Source: Brugia malayi
Taxonomy: Eukaryota > Nematoda > Chromadorea > Rhabditida > Onchocercidae
DNA: 64,000 bases
Reading direction: 5' to 3'
Assembly (NCBI RefSeq): GCF_000002995.4
Contig: NW_025062479.1
Span: 3,245,721 to 3,309,720 of the forward strand
In this document: positions 13,001 to 26,000 of the stretch, piece after piece
Position numbering within the stretch: the first letter of the stretch is position 1
Layout of the letters: every line of letters starts with the position of its first letter
Position numbers and translations under genes: made by a program
The notes under the pieces: generated by a model
Told to the model about the DNA's origin: nothing
The model's input: only the letters and a program-made list of their open reading frames with translations
The model's database searches: none

Positions 13001-13939
13001 ATACACCTGGATACAGGTAACTGTACTTAAAGTTGTTTTTAGACAGCATACAACTTTGCAAGATTAAAATATGGGAAAAATTTAAAATGGATTGTGAAAT
13101 AGCATTTCTAACAACTATACTATCATTATAAAGAAGACAAATGTCACATTTTTATAAGATTTTCTTAGTTGTTCGTTCTCCATTAAGTACCAACACGATT
13201 GATAACTAAATATGTTGATGTATTGTATCGTCAGACTTACCGATCTTAACACCCAAAATGACTCATCTTCTAAGTCTGCTATGTTCCGACAATATCTAAT
13301 CATTGCTTAATTATTTTGCTAACAAAATTTTTACATTTTTGATAAGTGCATGAAATAATGCAACGGTTTTATAGGATAAAAGAATCAGTTGAAGAATACA
13401 TTAAGTTATTATTTTATGCAGATTCTTTTTATATGCTCTTTATTTCAGTTTATTTATTAAATGTAAAAATGGTGCAAATTTTGCAAATGGTCAAACGAAG
13501 ATTTTTTTACTTTGCATGCAAAACTACACCTGGAATTTGGATAGTATTCCAGCATGTATCCACCAGGGTAATTGCTCTTCTTTATTGAATCGTTTAATAT
13601 CATGGTAATTCATGCATTATGCAGCAAAATATGTATTCAGATTTGTTTTCCGCGAAAGAAATTTTTTTGAATTTTAACTTTTTTTTTTCTTGCAATAGCA
13701 CTTGTAATCATCATATAGAAGATATTCAACGAAATTATTCTGATAATGGTGATGCAATGATCAAGAAAAGATACTCTAAAAATTGTATCAGAAATACTAC
13801 AAGTGATATACATGTCGCCGTGAATACCTCTGCAATGTTATGGTGCTTTCTTAGTGCTAAATGTACTAATATTACTTTAGTAAGTTAACCTTTCTCGATA
13901 ATATATAATATTGATTGCATAGTACATCGATATGTTAAT

Positions 13940-14016
<77 letters not shown>

Positions 14017-17000
14017 TAGCAAATATGGCTTTATTACAAATGTTAGCTAAAATCGACTTTTATTTAGATTAAATGGTATCGTGATAATCGACAAAACATA
14101 AGTGGCATGCCTTTAAAAGGTGAAAACGACAGTTGGGGATTGTTTTTTGAAAGTGTCAAGGTTGATTTTAATTTACACTGGTGCAATTCATAAAATTATC
14201 GAAAGCTAGTTATTTGAAGATTATTTGGCTTTAGTATGTATTATGTTTATGTTTATGAATTTCTCAGAATTTAATTATTACTAATTATGTAGGTAATTGA
14301 TGATGGCAGATATTACTGTGTTGCACTAGACACAAATAACGAACTGTTGGAAAAACATCCAGTAGATCTTTTTGTTTACCAAACTTTTGAAACTGGTCGC
14401 AGTTGGCCCGATATTGTTCAAAACAGTGAACCAGTTAAAGGTTCTTTTTTCATATCTTTCATTTTCTTTTCTTATCTTGCTTATCAATAATAACGGATTT
14501 TCGAAATGAACTTTTTGTTTAGAGATATTATTTGCCATTGATAATACAAAGTGGTCAATTATCTCGAGAACTGTAAGTTTTTATCAGTTTACTCTCCACA
14601 TACGTGCAATTAATTGATCTGGAATACTTTCAAAGTCTTTTTAGATGTCAATGCAAAACAGTAGTATTTTGAACGGAACAAAATCAACTAATAGGTATGT
14701 TTCTATTGCAGTGATCAGACGAATGTAACAAAGTCATTGTCATCTCAAAATAGCGATAATAGCAATTAGCGTTAAAATTTTTTGTTGCAGCAGTTGGCTG
14801 TTTCAACAGGTTGTCTTTGTGCCACATGGATGTAATATCATTGAAGTGAAATATCAATCAGACAACTGTTCAACATGCTTTTTGGAACTAATTTCACATT
14901 CTATACAAAATGCAAATATAGCAAATTACCACTTTTCAACTTATTTGAATGTATCAAATATCGATTTAATAGATCTCAGCGATAATTTGTTCCAAAAAGA
15001 AATTTGCTCACGCTATTCAAACTTGTTTGTTGGAATTCGTGGTGATGTCAATAGCGTGATAGTGGAAAACGTTAAAATTTATACCATAAAATGTCCAGAG
15101 GTGCAATATTAATCTTTCTAATATTTATTATAATTGATGAAATCAAAGAAATATTTTATATTTAGTATGTTTTCCTGTTAGATTTGTTACGCTTTAGTCA
15201 GATTTTTGATTCTGTTCATTTGTGTTAGAGGATTTAAATCTGACGTAAACTTTTTTCTTCTTTTTCTAATTAAGTGGAGAAAAAGTTGAGATATTGCATA
15301 ATGAAAAGGATAGTGATTCCTTATCATTATCTGTTGTCAGGTACGAGTGAGCTTTGCATTTTTTCCGGAAACAACTGCTGCTAAAGATGGCAGTATTGTT
15401 TCTGGACGATGCTTACACGGTGCGCATACCAATATCAAAGGCCAACATCCACAGCTCTTCTGCACACAACATGGAAAATGGATTTATAATGCACAAAGTG
15501 CAAACTTATGCTTTTGCAGTGCAAATTACACCTCGGAAAATGACGCATGTGTAGAACGAGGTGAAAAACTATCAGTTGAAACTGATACTTGATTAGGAAT
15601 TAAATTGTTTGATTGAGACAATTGATTTTAAAGTTGCATAGCAGAAAGTGTTCCAAATATTATTGTAACTATTCATATCTTTAGGTCCAATTTGTTACGT
15701 TTGTTCGGGAAATAATAAAACAAACTGTGACGATTCTTTTGCTGTTTTCTGTGATAAGAATCAGTTTTGCTTCACGCAGATAACTAAGACTCTGGAAGGT
15801 GATGTGACACTGAAAGGTTGTACGAACGAATGTAATGCAAACCGTATCGGATGTAAGACAAGAGAAGAAGCTTGTGAAATGTGTTGTCAACAGGATTATT
15901 GTAATAGTTGGAAAAATACGCTTAAAGTTTATGGAGAACACTTGCGCCCTTATCCGATGTTTAAAGCTATATGTCCCAGAAACATTGCAGTGTTGAGGTA
16001 CTTTCTTTAAAATTCAAAGATCTGAAAAAAAAGAGTGTATCGTATTAGCCTTAGGATGATATTTAAATTAAAAATTTAATTATATGACATAATAAGAACT
16101 GACAGAAACATGCTTTTTTTATAATGACTTATCAGGAAATTTATTTAAAATTTTTGTACCACTAAAATATACAATTAGTGTGTTGCCTACAAAAAGTTTT
16201 GCAGATATTCAAAAGGATTACTAGCTACTGCAACAATAATACCTCCTCTGATATACAATTATGAGCCATTTTACAATCTCACCGTTGATCAGAATATCTT
16301 CAACGGCACAGTGCAGTTTATTAAAGAAAGGAATGTGATCATATGGACAGCGACTAATCGGATGCTACAGTTTAGAAATTGCTCAACATATATTGTTTGC
16401 AAAGGTTTGTTTTTTTTTTTTTAAGTATTACCTAAACTATAAAGTTTGTGATGAAATTTGTAGATTACTGGGCGCCTGTGCTTGATTGTCCGTCGCTATA
16501 CATTGATCTTTTGACAAACACGACATCGCTGCAGTTCAGGTCGCGTCTTCCAGAAATTAGTTATCATGATTTTGGCTCACATGTTTCATTGCATTATACT
16601 CCACCAAATGGCACAATCACGGAAATTGGTCAACCTCTACAAGTTACGGTTACTGCAACTAATGAAAGTAACAATTCAACACAATGTGTGTTTTGGTATA
16701 TCGGGCAAGGTTAGCCACATTAAATTGACTTTGTAGTAGAATAATGTAGACTAGTGAAGCATAACTGATATGTTAGAAATCATCTTATTTGATCAGTGTA
16801 AGTAGATTTATTGTTACTATTTGTGTGGCTTTCGTGATAACGAAAAACGTTCGGTAAATTCTACATCAGTTCTCTACAAATTTTCAAATTTTTTTGCAAA
16901 CACAACATGTCGTACAATCTTTGTAGTGGCTGATTGTCCATTATGGCCTGTAAATGAAACAGAATATGAATGTGAGGGTTCAGTGAATCATCGAGTATGT

Positions 17001-20000
17001 AAACGACGACATAAATGTCCCGGAATAGAATTTCCTAGCCAAGTGACATCTTTAAATTGTATGGCTGGACAAGGATGGAGTTATATGAGTCCTCAGTCCA
17101 TTGTTAATGTCCCTTTAAATTTATTTCGGACACCAATTTGCTTACGTTAGTATCTTTGTGTTTCTTTTTTGTTTTAAATTTATGTTACCACTTTCTCAAA
17201 CTTCATATTTTATTTGTTTCTTTGTTTGCTTACTGATTTCATGCATCGTCATTTTGATTTTCTTTTTATTTCTACTTACATACATTCTGCGCTTTATTCT
17301 GAATTCAAATTTGTTTTTTGTAATTTCAGAAAGTTCTGCTGGTGATGTTCGCTTATCTGTGAATCTCGCCATTAGCTCACATCTGAATGAATCGTGTAAA
17401 GCTGCATTGGTTGATAAGGTCACTAAATTTTATAAATAATCAATCACAGAGGATTAGAAAAGTTTGCCTATCTTCATATATTTAGGTTCTTAGTTGTTCC
17501 GAACATACATGTAGTGGAACAGAAAGTATCGCTCTTTGCACCATAAATAATAAAATAATATTGATATGAAAATGTCAAGCAAGGAATAATCATAAACTGC
17601 ACTAACGGTTTAGAGGACTTTGCTACATTAACTTATGTAGAGCACCGCACTGGAAGTTTACTGAACATTATTGTCAAGGCTTGCTCATAAAGCTCATAAT
17701 TTAGTTTTGCAGGTGCACGAACTACCTGAAATGCATGAAACTAAAGGATGTCGTCAGCTAAAGTGGACATTTGCTGGGTTATTAATTACAGACAATAATC
17801 TATTTATTAACTATACAATGCGCCATGAAAATACATCAACAACGCTGAATTGTGCTGCACAATTTGTCCGTCAAATCATTAAAGGAAAGCTTGCATTTAA
17901 TGTGAATTTTTGAAGTTAACAAAGATATTATAATCTGATAAATCTCGAAAATTATAATTTCACAAAGGAAGAATGAACTTTGTAGCCTTCTCTAGCAACC
18001 CAATTTTGTGTTCAGGAAAAAGCACTATGAAGTAATTCAGAAACGCAGTACTATAGTTTGCCAACGAAAACTTTTTGTCTTTCTACATCGATGCAAGCAA
18101 GCAAGCACTGAGATTTGATATGCATCATCCTTGCAGGTATTAAAGACTATTTGTAAAGATATTGAATTCAATGCTTTGTCTGCAAATTATTCCACTGGTT
18201 GTTTTAAAGGTTTTTTTTTCTCTCTTTTTTTAAAAAATCCTTTTCATCACATAACTGATAGTTTTTAGTTTTTAAATCAGCCATTATTTTAATCAGGTTC
18301 TTTTCAAATCGACTTTTATTCCAACACAGTGATTTTAAATCTGTATTTATTTTAACATTATTATGTTTAAATAATATTAATTATTACAATTAGAAGTGAT
18401 AATTAAAATATGGAGTTCTATTACTGTTTTAGAAAATTAATAGAAAATTAAAATAGAAAATTAATATGTTATGTGGAGAATTATTAATTTTTCAGATGAA
18501 TGCGCTCCTGGTTTTTATGCTGCTGCAAATGGCTGTTATCCTTGTCCGCTTCATAGCTTCTCTGAAACTGTTACTGCCAAGAATTGTATAAGATGTCCAG
18601 AGAATACATTTACCGCAAAGACAGGATCATATTCCTCTAAATTATGTCGAAGTAATTATTAGTTGAGAAGCACTAGTTTGATTTTATTACTTTAATTAGG
18701 TATTTGTGGCGAAAAATTTTTGTATTTTTGTTTTTGTACATCAAAGCAGATGTTTTTAAAAATTCCAATGCTTCATACAATCAGATATGCTTCATTCCCT
18801 TAGTTTTTAGATAAACTAAAATCTCCGTTCTTTCCACTAACTTAAATCAAATATGGATGTTAGCATGACATTTTAGAACAGTGTCCACCTGGTTTTTTCT
18901 CACCAACTGGTTTAGAACCATGTCAAGCATGCGCAGTTGGTTTTTATCAATCGCATTATGGTTTACAATATTGCAATCATTGTTCATCACCTCACACAAC
19001 TTCAACAGTAGGCTCAGTTTCAGCTAGCGAATGCGTATGTATGTAATTTCGATTAGTATTTTCATTTGTTTTAGTAAAGATACATTATCAGTTGTATAGT
19101 TACTAAATCATTGTTTAAATCTATCCAGCAATGAAACTTATAATTATGAGGACATGTGGTAAATATAAGATCATTTTTAAATTTTTTTTAAGGAGATGTT
19201 AAGATCATGTTTTAAAGAAATCAAAAAACTTGCAGCTTTTTGCATGCTTTTAGTAAAATGCAGGCCCGGATGGTTTAGTCGTACAGGTTTTGAACCTTGC
19301 ATAAAATGTCCGCTTGGTTTTTATCAAGATAGAGCCGGACAAACAACATGCAATGCATGCATCATTGATGTCAACAAGCAGATGTCGGTAAATAATCATT
19401 GTAAAGGTAATGCTATGTTTTATCACGGAAAGGAATACATCATTGCATGGAATGAAGAAACAAGAAAATGTTGGAGTAAGGCAGAAAATGAATTGTTAAG
19501 GCCAATAAGATTGGTTAGTCACTGAAAAGTTCAGTTGTTAAGTCAAAGATTATCTTAGTCAATGTTACTTGTAATCAGAAAGTTCTTCAAGTATTTCATT
19601 TAATTTATCCATTAATTAAGTTGTCCTGCTCAGTCTTTGTCATCTTGACAGAATATCTTTCTCTTAATCTTATCTATGGCCATAATAAGAAAGATGAGAA
19701 AATTTTGGGTAATAAGAAGACAACAAGAAAAAATATATAAAGCAATTAAGTGTTCAAATACTTCAGATTTTTCGTGTAGGAAATTAGGCTGCAAAAATAA
19801 TGGGCTATGTTCAAATGGGCGATGCATTTGCCCATTGTTTTATATTGGTCTCGACTGCAGTGTAGCCCTAAATTTGTGCTTGGCTAATTTTTGTCCTCGA
19901 GGTGAAGAATGTCATTTTGATGGAGTGACAACTTCTTGCCTTCCTACTAACAATTCATCATTAGAAGGTATTTATTTCATGAAGAATTATAATCAATTAC

Positions 20001-23000
20001 TGATCTTGTTTGTTTGGAATTCTTCAGTTAGTTGGAAGAGTTGCGTAATGACAAGGGCAAGCTGATAGACAATTTCTTTTTCTGGATATAAAGGATTTCT
20101 TCAATAATTCTCCAAAAATGCAGTTCTCAAGCATTATTGTGTAACATTTTCAACATCATTTGCAAACGGAACAATTGCATTGTCGTGAAAATTATTAGAT
20201 TAAAAAGTAGTACAAAATTCAAATTTTAGATTCAGGAATGAAAGAATGGCAAAATTTATGGAAATTGAACCAACAAGAGCAGAAGCAGTTGCTTGATGAA
20301 GAAATTCAAAAAGCAGCGAATGAGTCATCGTTATTGACAGCTATGATATTTACAAACATTTCAGTAAGGCTACATACAGACTCAAAATTAATTGCCAAAC
20401 AGCTCCCAGTAAGGAGCCAAAATCCAAGAATTAAAAGGAAAGTGAACAAAGAAGCAGTAATGTACATCGGAAACCGCGGTATTATATCAGATCCATCTCA
20501 ATCACTGATGCAGTTTATTTCTAATCAGTTAACTTCCTCAGAAATTATTGCTACTCGAAGATGGAAGAATGGAGGAGATAAGATTCAATCTACTTCAGCA
20601 GCATCAACTGCTTTAGCAGCAGTCAGTGCACCCTACGCAGTTCCACAAACTCCTTGTTCTCATAGACTTAATTTTTGCAAAAACGGTTTGATTTTTTTTC
20701 TTCAACTTTTGAAATATTTTTAATTCTAACATTTCATGCATGGATGAATATACGATGAATAAAAATGCGTACATGATCTACTCTTGAGGAAAATGCTGTT
20801 TTTAATATTAACATATTCCCTGGTATTCTTAAAATATACAATAATTGAACTTCAGGTAATTGCATAACTACTATCAATGGAACTATTAACTGTATTTGTC
20901 GAGAGGGCTATAAAACTAATGGCAATAATAACTGTGTATTGTTGCAAAACTGTGATTATAATCCATGTGGACAAGATTTATGCATAAATATTGGCAACGA
21001 TTATTTCTGCCAATGTTCAGTTGGTTAGTATTTTTATCTAAACAGTGGTTAAGATTCCAATAAGAGTATTACATAATCAAAAATTTCGAAAGATTAATAT
21101 TTTAATGGAAAGAAGTAGCTGAGGAATTGCTTTACTTTAGAATAATTTTGCATAAATATATGAAATGTCTTCTTAAGTGATGCACGATTATAGCACAAAA
21201 TGCATTTTATAAACAACAATGGTGTCCGATCAATAAGGAATGCAATCAAAAGAACCAATGCAAAAACAATGGTATCTCGGTGTGTGATTACAAATCGCGG
21301 TGCATATGCCCGACATCTTATTTTGGAGATTTTTGCACAGAAAAAGTTGAACCGTGTAAAAATTTACCTTGCTATCATGGTATCTGTATTCCACAATTTC
21401 ATCATTTATGGCCTTATTATTTCTGCAAATGTGATCCAGGTTTGTAAATTTTTGCTTCTTTAAATTTCATCTAATTTCTATGTAATAAAATTAAACTTAT
21501 GAAATAATATCTCTTAAATTTTATGTAAAAAATACGAATTAAATATATCTTATTCAAGAGCGTATCCTTCCTCTTCTTCTCCGTCAGCTTTTACAGCCCA
21601 CTTTACTTTTAAAATAAATATGCTTTTAAATAACATCCTTTTTTTTTTCCTACAATAAATCAAGTTCTAATTTTTTCAATGTGTTGATGTGTTCTGTAAG
21701 ATTGAATAGTATTCCGATTTCAGGTTACTATGGCGAAAAATGTACTGCACACGCAGCTTGCGTAGACAAAAATATTCATTGTAAACATGGTAGTTGTCGT
21801 AAAAATGATCAAACTGCATACTGCGAATGCTATCCTGGCTTTACTGGAACCGATTGTTCAGTGGAGATCAATCAGTGTAACTCGTCACCATGTGTACATG
21901 GCACTTGTAAATCAAAATTTCTGGGTTACACGTGCATTTGTGATGAAGGCTTTAAAGGAAAGCAATGCGAGGTAATTCAGTGCTTAATCTTTGGTCCAGA
22001 CATTTTTGTAATACCATCAAAGGCCTTCCACAGCAATATGCCCATTTGCATATAAAGCCGCGCTTCAAATCTCTTGCGATGTCAACATTGATCTATTTCA
22101 CTTAATTTCATATTTAAATTAAATTATCGATAGTTCAGCTTTCCTGATCTTATACAGATAATTTTTGATCAGCTTATTTTAAAGTTTTGTGAAATCTGGA
22201 CCTCTTTTGCTTCACTTGCTATTCAAATTGCATACAATAGAGAGGAATTTATATTTATTTATTTATTTGACAGTGTTAAATTTCAGAAGTTGATTGATCC
22301 ATGTGATGAAAAACCATGTAATCTCAATTCAGAATGCCTTACTTTGAGCTATGGGTACAAAGGCAAATTTGTATGCAAATGTGCAGAGGGTTGGACAGGT
22401 ACTGTATACATACAATAAGTGTGCATTAATTTTAATCCATTTTCCTTAAAACTAGGTAATACTACCAAAGAAATGTTAATGCATAGATATGTTTTAGTTA
22501 CACCTTTCAACATGTATCATTTTGTAGGAAAGTACTGCACTGAGCTGATAGACTTTTGCATTCATTCGCAGTGTATTTCTGGTTCCACCTGTATCACCCG
22601 ATCTGGAGTTAACGGAGATGTCGATTACGTATGCATATGCCCTCCGAATAAAGCTGGCATTTTTTGCAATGAATCAGTTGATTACTGTAAACCAATGAAT
22701 CCATGTTTACATGATGGTATTTGTCAGCGGAAAGATGATGGATATGCATGTCATTGCAAACCAGGTATTTTTACTTTGTTCACTACAATGACTTTGCAAT
22801 GATACATTAAAATTTAATGATTCAGTAGTTGATAAATATTAATATTATATTTGTGTAGCAAAAGTTGAAAACATTTGGCAGCAACACTTTTAATAAGCAA
22901 TGCAGAGTAACTGGAAAGTTATATATTACCAAGATTACAAATGAATTTTGCAAATGTGTACCAAAGATTAACATAGAAAGAAGATTAAGTTAATGATTGA

Positions 23001-26000
23001 TTTGTGCAGAAAAGGAAAAAAAAAAAAAAAAAAACTTCCGGTTTCAACATATTAAATATGCTGGAAGTGATGATATTCTGTATATCAGTAACTTAAATAT
23101 GTGAAATGCTGGATACAACTAAACGTTAATAAATTCAACTTCTTACAGCAAACCGTGTATAAATATTTATAATAATAGGTTATCGAGGAGATCATTGTCA
23201 ACATAGCCTATGTTCACCAAATCCATGCCAAAATAACGGTAATTGCACAATATTGTCGTTAACAAGTTATAGCTGCTCATGCCCTCAATATTATGAAGGT
23301 GTTAACTGCACTGCGGTTAAGGTAATTTGTCTGAAATATTTCCAAAGTATATGATTTGTAATTTACATATATTTCTCAGTTATAATTCTAACTGATGGCT
23401 CTCTGACGATGTGAAATAGGCATTGATCGAATGGATGAGATAAATCCATTTTTGAATTTTACCAAATTTTTGTTTTTGTATAGTTGATTATTTTTTCAGA
23501 ATGTGTGTGCGATAAGTAATTTTGAAGATTATTGTTTGAATAATGGCAAATGTATTTCTAACAACTCTGAGCCAATCTGTCACTGTACACATCAGTATGA
23601 AGGACGCAGATGTGAAAACAGTTAAAACATTTATTGTTGTTACTTTATTTGTATTAGTGTTATCAATCATTTCTGATGAGCGATAAGCAATTAACTATTG
23701 AATGTTTACAGAGAAAGATTTGGACTTCAATGTTATGTTTAACGAACAAACACGAAATTTGACATCCACATTATTTGATGCCAGTGTATTGAAGCAATTC
23801 ACATTATGTTTTTGGATCAGGATATTGCCAATGGGAAATAATTCTTTTACTCCTTTTCTTCGTTTCGATCAACAAGGGTATTAGTTTCAAATAAGTCATT
23901 TTAACTTTGGACCTTGTCCGGAAAATTTAGCTCACCTATGCCTCATCACGTAGAAGGCTAAATGCGTTTAAAGCGGATGTAAAAGAAAAAAAATTGCAGT
24001 GTAACAACAAAAGTAAATGTTCATTTTGTGATGGATAAAATAAAGTGACTCATTTTCAAAACCGTATGGAGCTATTTTAGATTTGAAAAAAATATTTTAT
24101 CAATAACAGAGAATGTAGTAAGATTTGTCGAGTACGTGGCATGGGCTAATATGACGCGAAATCAGTGGCAACAGGTACAGCAAGTTAACTTCAAATCTCT
24201 TTAATTTTTTTTTCAAATTTTGGTTTTTTTTTTTTTTTTTGTTTTTTTTATGCGTACAAATTATCCAATTTATAATATGTCTGCAATTTACTCTTTTAGT
24301 TTTGCTTCCGCAGAAAGAAGAATGGAGCTACTGAGTGGATACGAAATGGTGAAGTTGTTTGGCAAAGGAATTGGGACGTACCACCGGTTAATGGAAGTTT
24401 GAGGATTCTGTTGGGGTCGTCGGAATTATTTCACGGAGAAATAAGTATGGTTCAGGTTTGCTTTTGCATTTCTCTTAACAAAGCAGCATTTCTCATCATT
24501 TATAATGACCTATAATTTAAGAAGTATTAATAATTTGAAATAAGAGGTATTAATAATTTGTATGTCATCATGCAAAAAAAAGCACATACAAATTTTTGTG
24601 GATTCTTAAATATTATTGTCTTTCGTGACTGTTCTGACTGCTTTTTGTATTGTAGGAGAAGTTGAACAATGATTTACAATTTAATTGAATGAATAGAATC
24701 TTTTGATGACTTTTTTTGTCATAGTTTTTTATCATTTGGCAAACTTACTTAAACTAATCAATTTTTAGCTGTACAGCACAGCTCTTCGTAACAAACAGAT
24801 AAATGATTCTGTTCAGTACTGTAAGCAGTGGTTGCAATCTATTGTAACGAGTGGCGAAACTCCTCTTATTAACTGGAATCAGTTCTCAGGTGTGAAACAT
24901 GGAAACCGTAATTATCCGGGAATATGTACTCTTTCTGATTGTTTGTTAAATCCTCATCGCTGCAATTCAACTATGGGTAATCTTCATTTTACTCGTTTCA
25001 TAAGAAAATCAGTTAAGATGCTAAACAAAACTTTTTTTTTATGCATAACTAACTTTTGTCTCGGTAAACATGATGCTAATTTCCTGAAATGTTGCAGATA
25101 AAGTGCCACCAAAAGTAATAAACTGTCCATCAAATATCATTGTAACCTCAAAAAACAGACTAACGGTCGTAAATTGGTCTCCATCGAAATCGAATGAAAT
25201 TTTTGCTGATAACGATATCATTCAGATGTCATCAAATTACAATAGTGGTGATGTTTTTACTTGGTGAGGTGTAAACCATATTTGTAACAAGTATTATTTT
25301 ATCTTGTCAAATTGTTATCTAATATTTTTACGTTCACAACAGTCTATAAAGTATTTATATTTAGTATTGTTGCTTTGGTTGCCAAATGAAAATCGAAGAT
25401 TCGGCATTAAATCATAAGCTTACAAAAAATATGATAAATTAAAGATTCATACAATGGATGGTAAAGGAAAGTTTTGTTTAGGTAGAAATAAAAGTTACTA
25501 AAAGAGATGATTTCTTACTGAATATTAGTAATACAGGGGTAAATATCACATCGTGTACATTGCGGAAGATAAAGCTGGAAATATTGAAACTTGCCAATTC
25601 GACCTTGTCATAGCAACAATGAATTGTTCTAATCCTAAAAAGACTGATGGCATTAATTTTACAATTCGAAATATCCATTCAGAAAACGTTCGAAAAGTGG
25701 CATTTGTTGAGTGTAAATCAAACTATGTGTCTATTCATCCGGTTACTGACTTCTATTTCTGTGACTTAATGGTTAGTCTTTTAAATTATATCAAACAGGA
25801 AATGTTGGAGTATACTGAAGAATTTAAAATATTTATGTAATGATATCATGCTTTCCTATATCTTAAATTCTGAACTTGCCGATTCTTTCATTAAGAAATC
25901 TAGAAGTTTCATAGGGTGTTCAGGAAGTCTGTTCTATATTTTGTAATATAATAATGAGTCACATTCAGTAAACAGCAACGGATTGTTTTTATATTTGATT

